A stretch of DNA of 64,000 nucleotides. Source: Rhizobium sp. RU33A (lineage in GTDB: Bacteria; Pseudomonadota; Alphaproteobacteria; Rhizobiales; Rhizobiaceae). The notes under the pieces were generated by a model. The model was not told where the DNA came from. It saw only the letters and a program-made list of their open reading frames with translations, and did no database searches. Both the position numbers and the translations under genes were made by a program. Location: positions 496,001 through 560,000 of the forward strand of contig NZ_FTMQ01000003.1 in NCBI RefSeq assembly GCF_900156055.1, in the 5' to 3' direction. Below, piece by piece: positions 26,031 through 34,007 of this stretch; positions within the stretch are counted from its first letter, which is position 1, and each line of letters starts with the position of its first letter.

Positions 26031-26792
26031 TCAGCAGGTGGCTTTCCCGCAGGCGCGAATATTGGCGACCTTGGCAACGATCGCCTCTTTCCCGACGGCG
26101 CCCGGAACGGTCTCGTTGCCGATCACGTAAGAAGGCGTGCCGGTGATCCCGAGGCTGGTCGCCAACTGATAGGCTTCCTGCACCTGTTCGGTGTTCGGGC
26201 TCTCTTCCATCTTGGCCCGGATCGTGTCTTCGGCAATGCCGAGCTCGCCGGCAATGGCGATCGCGCTTTCTTCTGAGGCGCGGCCGTCCTGGGTCATCAT
26301 GGCGCGGAAGAAGGCGCCATAATTGTCGGGCGACAGCTTGCGCACGGCATCCGAGACCTTGTGAGCGGCTTCACTGTCCGGCCCCAGGATCGGAAACTCC
26401 TTCAAGACGTAGCGGACATTCTTGTCCTCTTCCATCACCGCTTCCATATCGGCATGGGCGCGGCGGCAATAACCGCAATTGTAGTCGAAGAACTCGACCA
26501 CCGTGACATCGCCTTGAGGATTGCCGATGGCCAGATCATAAGCCGACTTGAAGATCGCATCCTGATTGGTCGAGAGGGCCTCGGCCGAGCGCTGTGAGCG
26601 AATCTCTTCCTGCTTCTTCTGCAGGGCATCCTGCACTTCGAGCATGATCTCGGGGTTCTCGATCAGGTATTCACGGATGAACTCGCCGAATTCTTTCTTC
26701 TGCGCCTCGTCAAGCGCGCTGGCCGTAAGCGGCAGCAGGGCAGGGAGAAGCGCGATACCCGCGCTGGCGATCATCTTGAATTTCATGCCCAT
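26031..26792 (-). CDS. DsbA/ScsC-like periplasmic thiol oxidoreductase
   Basis: 253-residue exported thioredoxin-fold protein. The start at 26792 follows GAGGAACG and gives a signal peptide (KMIASAGIALLPALLPLTASALD). The domain has an N-terminal helical arm (about 28-70, EFGEFIREYLIENPEIMLEV), the active site FDYNCGYCRRAH (CGYC), and the cis-proline loop ITGTPSYVIG. A C-terminal pair of cysteines (RACGKATC) may form an extra disulphide. It probably oxidises or isomerises disulphides in periplasmic proteins. It precedes aroQ. Confidence 0.9.
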   Translation of the reverse strand: MGMKFKMIASAGIALLPALLPLTASALDEAQKKEFGEFIREYLIENPEIMLEVQDALQKKQEEIRSQRSAEALSTNQDAIFKSAYDLAIGNPQGDVTVVEFFDYNCGYCRRAHADMEAVMEEDKNVRYVLKEFPILGPDSEAAHKVSDAVRKLSPDNYGAFFRAMMTQDGRASEESAIAIAGELGIAEDTIRAKMEESPNTEQVQEAYQLATSLGITGTPSYVIGNETVPGAVGKEAIVAKVANIRACGKATC

Positions 26793-26983
26793 GTCGTTCC
26801 TCGTCCTTGCCGTCTTCATTCTTGATGCCCGGCGATGTCGGGTCGTCCTCACCGGCTGATATCGAGCCTAAAGGCTCACGCTTTCAAGCGAAATGGCTTT
26901 TTTGCACTGCCTTGTCCAGCCTCTCCATTGTGATGCCACGCGCTTTGCGGCAAATGTCGGGCGTCTGACCGAGGAGCGATCCG

Positions 26984-28150
26984 TTGATTTCCATTTCCAA
27001 GCGCAGTGCCGTCGAACCCTTCCACGCCATGGACATCCTGGCCGAGGCCACCCGCCGGCGGCAGGAAGGCCGCCCGGTCATCTCCATGGCCGTCGGCCAG
27101 CCAGGCCATCCGGCACCGCAGGCAGCGCTTGAAGCCGCCGGCAAGGCCCTGGAAGGCGGCCGCATCGGTTATACGGATGCGCTGGGAATGACCGGTCTGC
27201 GCCAGGCGCTCGCCGAGGAATACCGCCGCCGCCACAATGTCTCCGTCGATTGGAACCGCATCGTCGTCACCACCGGCTCGTCTGCCGGCTTCAATCTCGC
27301 ATTCTTGACGCTCTTCGACGTAGGCGACGCCGTGGCGATCGCGCGCCCCGGCTACCCGGCTTACCGCAGCATCCTTTCGGCACTCGGCCTGAAGGTGATT
27401 GAAGTCGCGGTCGGCCCAGACACCGGCTTTACGCTGACACCGGAAAGTCTTGAGAAGGCGCAAGCCGAGGCGGGTGTCCGCCTCAAGGGCGTGCTGCTCG
27501 CAAGCCCCGCCAATCCGACCGGCACCGTGACCACGAAAGCCCAGCTTAAGGCCGTCTATGACTACTGCCAGGGGCAGGGGATCACGCTGATCTCCGACGA
27601 GATCTATCACGGCCTGACCTATGGCTCGGAAGAGGCGACCGCGCTGGAGATCGGCGACGATGCCGTCATCATCAATTCCTTCTCCAAATACTACTGCATG
27701 ACCGGCTGGCGCATCGGCTGGATGGTGCTGCCCGAGGAGATGGTCCGACCCGTCGAATGCGTCGCCCAGAGCCTCTACATCTCAGCCCCGGAGCTCTCGC
27801 AGATCGCAGCGCTTGCCGCCTTGAGTGCCACGGATGAGCTGGAGCACTACAAGGACGCCTGCCAGGCTAACCGCGATTTCCTGATGGCCCGCCTGCCGGC
27901 GCTTGGCCTGCCGCTGCTGTCGCCGATGGACGGCGCCTTCTACGCCTATGTCGATGCGAGCAGCTTTACGAATGACAGCATGGGCTTTGCGAAGCGCATT
28001 CTCGCCGAGACCGATGTGGCCGTCACGCCCGGCCGTGATTTCGATCCGATCGATGGCCATCTGGCACTGCGACTGTCCTATGCCGGCACCATGGCCGACA
28101 TGGTCGAGGCGACCGATCGGCTGGAGAAGTGGCTGCCGAAGAGCGCATAG
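26984..28150 (+). CDS. PLP-dependent aminotransferase (class I/II)
   Basis: 388-residue fold-type I aminotransferase. The TTG start at 26984 is supported by GAGGAG 8 bases upstream and by the typical N-terminal SKRSAVEPFHAMDILAEA. Motifs are VGQPGHPAP, TTGSSAGFNLAF, the conserved ASPANPTGT, SDEIYHGLTY, the PLP lysine in NSFSKYYCMTGWRIGW, and the substrate-binding arginine near the C-terminus (LALRLSYAG). Substrate is not determinable; aspartate/alanine-type is plausible. It is a single gene, divergent from the DsbA-like gene. Confidence 0.93.
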   Translation: MISISKRSAVEPFHAMDILAEATRRRQEGRPVISMAVGQPGHPAPQAALEAAGKALEGGRIGYTDALGMTGLRQALAEEYRRRHNVSVDWNRIVVTTGSSAGFNLAFLTLFDVGDAVAIARPGYPAYRSILSALGLKVIEVAVGPDTGFTLTPESLEKAQAEAGVRLKGVLLASPANPTGTVTTKAQLKAVYDYCQGQGITLISDEIYHGLTYGSEEATALEIGDDAVIINSFSKYYCMTGWRIGWMVLPEEMVRPVECVAQSLYISAPELSQIAALAALSATDELEHYKDACQANRDFLMARLPALGLPLLSPMDGAFYAYVDASSFTNDSMGFAKRILAETDVAVTPGRDFDPIDGHLALRLSYAGTMADMVEATDRLEKWLPKSA

Positions 28151-28241
28151 GCATTGAGCGAAATGGATTCGCGATCAAGGGCTTCGGGAATTTTGCTGAC
28201 TCGGATTGAGAGCCTGCTGAATCAGTTTCTGAAGTCGCAGA

Positions 28242-28823
28242 TTGAAGGCATGGGGAGGTGGGGTCATAACACCGCAACGGATCAGCGCGCTGGTCAACGC
28301 GCCTGACATTCTCACCGAGCGGACGCGGATGCGCGCCCACCGGCTCGAGGATTTCGCGGCGATGCTGGCCATGTGGCAGGACGAGGTCATCGTCCGCCAC
28401 ATCACCGGTCGGCCCTCGACCTCAAACGAAACGTGGTCCCGGCTCCTGCGCTACATCGGCCACTGGCATGCCCTTGGCTTCGGCTACTGGGTGATCGAGG
28501 ACCGTGAGACGGGGCTTTATCTCGGAGAAGCAGGCTTCGCCGATTTTCACCGCGACATGGATCCACCGCTCGGCTCCGCGCCGGAAGCCGGCTGGGCGAT
28601 CGTCTCGGCAAGCCACGGGCGCGGTCTTGCAACCGAAGTCATGCAGGCCGCCCATGTCTGGATGGACGCACACAATCCCCATGACCACACGCTCTGTATC
28701 CTGGCGCCAGAACACGCTGCATCGATCCGCGTGGCAGAGAAATGCGGCTATGCCCGCGCCTACGACACCACCTTCGCCGGTGGTCTGACATCAGTGATGA
28801 AACGCGCACGTCCCAGCGCCTGA
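28242..28823 (+). CDS. GNAT family N-acetyltransferase, RimJ/RimL type
   Basis: 193-residue acetyltransferase of the RimJ/RimL group (acetylates protein N-termini or small molecules). Seen are ERTRMRAHRLEDFAAMLAMW, GFGYWVIEDRETGLYLGEAGF, the HGRGLATEVMQAA motif A and the C-terminal EHAASIRVAEKCGYARA. The start is uncertain: the TTG at 28242 gives a good length but the sequence GGGGAGGTGGGG lies just after it, so a downstream non-ATG start is possible; the in-frame ATG at 28329 is the latest option. It is followed by a terminator shared with the convergent rne gene. Confidence 0.83.
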   Translation: MKAWGGGVITPQRISALVNAPDILTERTRMRAHRLEDFAAMLAMWQDEVIVRHITGRPSTSNETWSRLLRYIGHWHALGFGYWVIEDRETGLYLGEAGFADFHRDMDPPLGSAPEAGWAIVSASHGRGLATEVMQAAHVWMDAHNPHDHTLCILAPEHAASIRVAEKCGYARAYDTTFAGGLTSVMKRARPSA

Positions 28824-28849
28824 ACGGCCAGATCCTTGAGACAAAAAAA

Positions 28850-28871
28850 AAGGGCCCCGTGAAGGGCCCTT
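28850..28871. terminator. Bidirectional terminator between GNAT gene and rne
   Basis: AAGGGCCC arms (28850-28857 and 28864-28871) around a 6-base loop. On the minus strand it is followed by a run of about nine T residues, making it a strong terminator for rne; on the plus strand the T-run is weaker (TTCTTG). Confidence 0.85.
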
Positions 28872-28899
28872 CTTGTATTTGATCACAACCGCGCGGGTC

Positions 28900-31821
28900 T
28901 TAGAAGAAACCACCGCGCTTCTGCCACCAGCCGCCCTTCTTGGGCTTGGCATCGGTGCTGTCTTCCGTGGCCTTGACCGAAGTCACGACCGGTTCGGAAG
29001 ACGCCACGTTGGATTCGCGATTGGCGCGGGCGGGCTTTGCCTCTTCGGCTGCCGGGGCAGGGGCCGGCGCAGCGACCGGAGCCGGTGCGGCAACCGGTGC
29101 TTCTTCGACGACGGTCTCGGCGACAGGTGCCACCGGCACGGCGACAACGGCGGCAGGTGCCACCTCAGCCACAGCTTCGGGCTCTGCGGTAGACTTGGCC
29201 TTGCGAGTGCGGCGCGGCTTCGGCTTGTCGGCTGCCGGAGCATCGGCGACGACTTCGGTTTCAACCGCTTCGACAACCTCGGCGACATCAGCGGTTACGG
29301 TATCGACCGACACCTCGTCCGCCTCATCGCCGTCACCATTGTCGTCGTTCTCGTCGGACGCTTCCATCGAGCCTTCTTCGCCCGGACGGTTACGACGGCC
29401 ACCGCGCTTGCCGCGACGGCGACGCTTGCGCTTCTGGGCGTCGTCGCCATTGCCGTCACCATCGACTTCGGTTGCGCGGATTTCGCCATTGCTCTCGCCG
29501 GCATCGTCCTCGCCCTCGTCACCATCCTCATCATCGAGGTCGGCGCCGTTGTCACCGTTCTGGGCGTCGGCATGGGTGCCATTGCCGTTCTGGCCATTCT
29601 TGCCCCGGCGACGACGACGACGCTTGCGCTTGCGATTACCTTCTTCGCTGTCGGCGCGAGCCGGCTGCGGCACGGTCTCGGCCTTGGCGGCGACGACGAC
29701 TTCTTCCTCGTCTTCCTCCTCCGGCTCCGGAACGTAGTCGTCCTCTTCCTCGATCTCTGGCAGAAGCGACATCAGGCTTTCGATCTTCACCGGGTTCTCG
29801 ACGGCTTCGCCGCGCTCGATGGTGAAGTGCTGCGAGCCGCCATGCTGGGCGGGCATGCCGCCGTCGATGACGATCGACACGCCGAAGCGGCCTTCATAGT
29901 CGACGATCGTGTCGCGCTTCTGGTTGAGGAGGTAGAGTGCCGTCTCCGGCGTCGTGTGCACGATGATGTCGTGCGTCGTCGCCTTCAGCAGGAATTCCTC
30001 GATGCCGCGCAGAACATGCAGGGCAACTGAAGACTGCGAGCGGATGAGGCCGGTGCCTGCGCAATGCGGGCAGACCTGCGTTGTCGATTCCAGCACCGAG
30101 GCGCGAATGCGCTGACGCGACATTTCGAGCAGGCCGAAATGCGAGATGCGGCCGACCTGGATGCGGGCGCGGTCGTTCTTCAGGCAATCCTTGAGCTTCT
30201 TCTCGACGGCGCGGTTATTGCGCTTTTCTTCCATGTCGATGAAGTCGATGACGATCAGGCCGGCCAAGTCGCGCAGACGCAGCTGGCGGGCGACTTCTTC
30301 AGCCGCTTCGAGGTTGGTCTGAAGAGCCGTGTCTTCAATCGAATATTCGCGGGTCGAACGACCGGAGTTGACGTCGATCGCTACCAGCGCTTCGGTCTGG
30401 TTGATGATGATGTAACCGCCCGACTTGAGCGTCACCTGCGGCTGCAGCATCTTGTCGAGCTGGCCTTCGATGCCGGAACGCGCAAAGATCGGATGCAGGT
30501 CGCGATACGGCTGAACCACCTTGGCATGGCTCGGCATCAGCATCTTCATGAAGTCTTTCGCTTCACGATAGCCTTCTTCGCCCGAGACGATAATCTCGGA
30601 AATGTCCTTGTTGTAGAGGTCGCGGATCGAGCGCTTGATCAGCGAACCCTCTTCGTAGACCAGGCACGGCGAAGTGGACGCGAGCGTCAGCGTGCGCACG
30701 TTCTCCCACAGGCGCATCAGATATTCGAAGTCGCGCTTTATCTCGACCTTGGTGCGGTTGGCACCGGCGGTGCGCAGGATCACGCCCATGCCCTGCGGCA
30801 CTTCGAGACCACGTGCGATTTCCTTCAGGCGCTTGCGGTCTGTCGGCTGGGTGATCTTGCGGGAGATACCGCCGCCACGTGCGGTGTTCGGCATCAGAAC
30901 CGAGTAACGGCCGGCGAGCGACAGATAAGTGGTGAGAGCCGCACCCTTGTTGCCGCGCTCTTCCTTTGCGACCTGTACCAGCAGGATCTGCCGGCGCTTG
31001 ATCACTTCCTGGATGCGATACTGCTTGCGCGGCTTGCGCACGACGCGATCCGGAACCTCTTCCATGGCGTCTTCAGCGCCAACGGATTCGATTTCTTCCT
31101 TTTCCTCGATGTGATCGTCGTCATCATCGTCGCCGTCATCATCGTCGCGACGGCCGCCGCGGCGTCCGCCGGCTTCTTCGGAAATCTCGTCCATGTCGAC
31201 CATGGCAGCGATAGTGCCGCCTTCGACGTCGTCAGAGCCTTCGCTACCTTCTTCGGCTGTGGTCTCCTCAGCGGCGGCCTTCTTGGCACGCGGCTTGCGG
31301 ACACGCTTCGGCTTGGCCTTGGCCGCAGGCTCTTCGGCCGCAACTTCGCTGTCGCCTTCGACCACTGCCGCCGCGGCGACATCAGCATCGGCTTCAGCCG
31401 CCAGCTCGGCCGCTACATCGTCGACAATCGCCGAGGTGACGGAGTTGGTGGTGTTGATACCGATGTCGGGCTGATCTTGCTGAGCAGGGTCGTTGAAGAC
31501 CTCATCGCCTTCGACGTCGTTTTCCTTGCGATGCTCTTCGGCTTCCGCGCGAAGCAACGCCTGACGGTCGGCGAGCGGGATCTGGTAGTAGTCTGGGTGG
31601 ATTTCGGCAAATGCCAGAAAGCCGTGGCGGTTGCCACCGTAGTCGACGAAAGCGGCCTGCAGCGAGGGTTCGACCCTCGTTACCTTCGCCAGATAGATAT
31701 TGCCTCGAATCTGCTTCTTGTGCTGGGATTCGAAGTCGAATTCTTCAATGCGGTTACCACGAACGACGACAACGCGCGTCTCTTCCTCGTGAGACGCGTC
31801 GATAAGCATTTTGTCTGCCAT
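28900..31821 (-). CDS. rne: Ribonuclease E
   Basis: 973-residue RNase E, the endonuclease of mRNA decay and rRNA/tRNA processing. Domain order: N-terminal S1 RNA-binding part (GNIYLAKVTRVEPSLQAAFVDYG) interrupted by a large acidic insertion at about 90-260 with Asp/Glu and KPKRVRKPR runs; then the DNase I-like catalytic core (GLIVIDFIDMEEKRNN with catalytic Asp), the zinc-link CPHCAGTG, and a disordered tail with acidic, RRRRRGK and alanine/proline segments. It ends in the alphaproteobacterial tail KKGGWWQKRGGFF. The tail likely binds degradosome partners. The terminator at 28850 is its end. Confidence 0.97.
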   Translation of the reverse strand: MADKMLIDASHEEETRVVVVRGNRIEEFDFESQHKKQIRGNIYLAKVTRVEPSLQAAFVDYGGNRHGFLAFAEIHPDYYQIPLADRQALLRAEAEEHRKENDVEGDEVFNDPAQQDQPDIGINTTNSVTSAIVDDVAAELAAEADADVAAAAVVEGDSEVAAEEPAAKAKPKRVRKPRAKKAAAEETTAEEGSEGSDDVEGGTIAAMVDMDEISEEAGGRRGGRRDDDDGDDDDDDHIEEKEEIESVGAEDAMEEVPDRVVRKPRKQYRIQEVIKRRQILLVQVAKEERGNKGAALTTYLSLAGRYSVLMPNTARGGGISRKITQPTDRKRLKEIARGLEVPQGMGVILRTAGANRTKVEIKRDFEYLMRLWENVRTLTLASTSPCLVYEEGSLIKRSIRDLYNKDISEIIVSGEEGYREAKDFMKMLMPSHAKVVQPYRDLHPIFARSGIEGQLDKMLQPQVTLKSGGYIIINQTEALVAIDVNSGRSTREYSIEDTALQTNLEAAEEVARQLRLRDLAGLIVIDFIDMEEKRNNRAVEKKLKDCLKNDRARIQVGRISHFGLLEMSRQRIRASVLESTTQVCPHCAGTGLIRSQSSVALHVLRGIEEFLLKATTHDIIVHTTPETALYLLNQKRDTIVDYEGRFGVSIVIDGGMPAQHGGSQHFTIERGEAVENPVKIESLMSLLPEIEEEDDYVPEPEEEDEEEVVVAAKAETVPQPARADSEEGNRKRKRRRRRRGKNGQNGNGTHADAQNGDNGADLDDEDGDEGEDDAGESNGEIRATEVDGDGNGDDAQKRKRRRRGKRGGRRNRPGEEGSMEASDENDDNGDGDEADEVSVDTVTADVAEVVEAVETEVVADAPAADKPKPRRTRKAKSTAEPEAVAEVAPAAVVAVPVAPVAETVVEEAPVAAPAPVAAPAPAPAAEEAKPARANRESNVASSEPVVTSVKATEDSTDAKPKKGGWWQKRGGFF

Positions 31822-32496
31822 TTAAGCTGTGCTCCTCGGCGCCCTCGGTCGGTGGTCCACCCGCGCGCTGAACTTTAAAGCGGCTGGAACCAAGCGGACT
31901 GTGCGCCGGATATAGATGTGGACGCACGGAGGACCGGGTTTGCAACATACGGACGGACAGCGGGACGCTTTCTGATCCCGATCCGTTCCTGGCTATGTAA
32001 ACCTGTTGCAAAGACATCAAAAACCGTACGTCAACGACAATGATATGAACCCCTCAGGGCCCGATGAATGCTCGGTAAAGAGCTGATGGTGGAGAGCCAC
32101 CGATGATGTGCCGACCTTGTCGGCGTGTTGAACCAGTTTCAGGAAAAAATGCGGCGACGGCAGATGAATGTCCGGTTGAACAGGCGCCAATTCCATTGTC
32201 TGAGGTTGGCAGCCGTGGGCGGAATTCTATCCCGTTTGCACTTTTATCCCTCGTTTGCCTTGTATGTTTTCTACGTCACAATAGCAAGAGCAAACGGATT
32301 TATGCCATAATGGCAGTGAATTAGAGACGCTGCCTCTGTGTGCGTGATTCCGAGGGTGAAAGCGGTTCCGAACCGCAATTTTGACGCTCATCGGGCCGGC
32401 AAGGCGAGGCAAGCGGCGGACGATTGCAGAAAATGGCGGAGCGTGCGGCTTGTGATTTGTGTCACAGTTGTGACTCTGCCGCGACGGGAGCGGGAT
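31822..32496. other. 675-base region between rne and amiC
   Basis: Divergent control region between rne (minus) and amiC (plus). Its amiC-proximal part is AT-richer, with runs such as CTTTTATCCC and TTTGCCTTGTATG. A small GGTGG-AGAG-CCACC hairpin lies at 32088-32101. On the minus strand, TTGACG at about 32028 is a possible -35 for rne, but no good -10 is seen 17 bases away. Long leaders are known for RNase E genes, which regulate their own mRNA. Short open frames here (for example 32103-32324) lack coding character. Confidence 0.4.
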
Positions 32497-33765
32497 TTGA
32501 CAAGAGCATTGGCGGTATCGGCTGGGCGAAAACCTGCGCTTTGGGGCCGAATCGTTCTGGCGGCGCTCGTCTGGCTGGCGCCGATTCCGGCTGTTGTCGA
32601 CGCAGCCCGTGCCGTGACTGCCGAGGCGCCTGCCGAGCGTCTCGTAGCCTATGGTGCGCGCATCGCCGGAGACGAGGCGCGGACCCGAATTGTTCTTGAT
32701 TTCGATCGCGCGCCGACGATCGCCACGCGCTACATTGCCAATCCCGACCGGATTGTCGTCGACCTTCCAGCCACGGCATTTGCCTTCGCGGAAGACGACC
32801 TGAAGGCGACTGGCCTGTTCAGCGACATTCGTTACGGGTCCATGGATGCCGCCTCCGCGCGTCTGGTTCTGACGGCGGCACGTCCCGCGCGGCTCGCAAC
32901 CGCCACCGTGATGCCGAACGAGGCCGAGGGTGGCTATCGGCTGGTTCTCGATGCCGAGCTAGTTCCCGCTCAGGATTTTGCCGCACTCGTATCGGGGCAG
33001 GGGTGGAGCGAAATCCATGAGGCAGCGTCGCCCACAAGCGAGCTGCCCGTTGCGGCACCGGCGACCGACGAATTCGTCATTGCGATCGACGCTGGCCATG
33101 GCGGGATCGATGCCGGCGCCACAGGGGCGTCCACCAAGATGGCAGAAAAGGACATCACGCTCGCCTTTGCCAAGATCCTGAACGACAAGCTGAAAGGGCA
33201 GCCCGGCATCCGCGCCGTGATGACGCGCGACGCCGACAAATTCCTGTCGCTCTCCGAGCGGGTGCTGATTGCACGGCAGAAGGGCGCCGATCTGCTGATC
33301 TCTCTGCACGCCGACACGCTGCGCCAGGCCGACATCCGGGGTGCCACCGTCTATACAATCTCGGACAAGGCCTCTGACCACATGGCGGCCCAGCTGGCTG
33401 AGCGTGAGAACTTTTCCGACACCATCGGCGGGGTGCAGCTGCCGACCGAAACCGAGCCGGAGGTCGGCGACATCTTGCTCGATCTGACCCGTCGCGAGAC
33501 GCAGGCCTTCTCGATCGCCATGGCCCAGGCCGTGGTCGGATCCTTCGAAGGGCAGATCTCGCTGATCAACAATCCGCATCGCCATGCCGGCTTCCGCGTG
33601 CTGCAAGCGCCCGATGTACCCTCCATTCTTCTGGAACTCGGATTTCTGTCGAACAAGGAAGATGAAAAGCTCCTGCTCGATCCAGTCTGGCGCGACAGGG
33701 TGGCCGATCTTCTGGTCGAGGCGATCAAGCGCTATCGCGAGCCGCAGTTCGCCAATGGCGGTTAG
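32497..33765 (+). CDS. amiC: N-acetylmuramoyl-L-alanine amidase with AMIN domain
   Basis: 422-residue (from a TTG start at 32497, after GGGAGCGGGA) cell-division amidase that cleaves septal peptidoglycan. The start is uncertain because the frame is open to 32338. After a signal peptide (ending near PAVVDAARA) comes an AMIN domain (about 45-145) and an Amidase_3 domain with zinc ligands: IDAGHGGIDAG, a glutamate in the following helix, SLHAD, and the catalytic ILLELGFLSN. It is exported to the periplasm. mrcA follows 242 bases later. Confidence 0.92.
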   Translation: MTRALAVSAGRKPALWGRIVLAALVWLAPIPAVVDAARAVTAEAPAERLVAYGARIAGDEARTRIVLDFDRAPTIATRYIANPDRIVVDLPATAFAFAEDDLKATGLFSDIRYGSMDAASARLVLTAARPARLATATVMPNEAEGGYRLVLDAELVPAQDFAALVSGQGWSEIHEAASPTSELPVAAPATDEFVIAIDAGHGGIDAGATGASTKMAEKDITLAFAKILNDKLKGQPGIRAVMTRDADKFLSLSERVLIARQKGADLLISLHADTLRQADIRGATVYTISDKASDHMAAQLAERENFSDTIGGVQLPTETEPEVGDILLDLTRRETQAFSIAMAQAVVGSFEGQISLINNPHRHAGFRVLQAPDVPSILLELGFLSNKEDEKLLLDPVWRDRVADLLVEAIKRYREPQFANGG

Positions 33766-34007
33766 GCAACATCCGCCAAGGGAACCTGTGGTCGAGGCGG
33801 ATTTCTGCCGCTAACGGCCCTATTTTCCTCACATTGTCTCCGTTACTCCGGTGTAGGTTACGCCAAGGTGAGCGATCTCGAATCGCGGGGCCTTACACGT
33901 GAAGTCCGCATGTCTTGCCATCCACCGCATGACGTGCAAAACGCCACAGGGTATGCGAAGCTCTAAAAAAGAGCGCGCGAACCTGAAGCAGAGCCGGTAG
34001 CGGAAAC

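Noticed and set aside
29700..31300. Acidic repeats in rne as a possible assembly error
   Set aside because: The frame stays open and the insertion is usual for RNase E of this group.
32103..32324. Small open frame in the rne-amiC region
   Set aside because: No ribosome binding site, poor codon use, and no recognisable domain.
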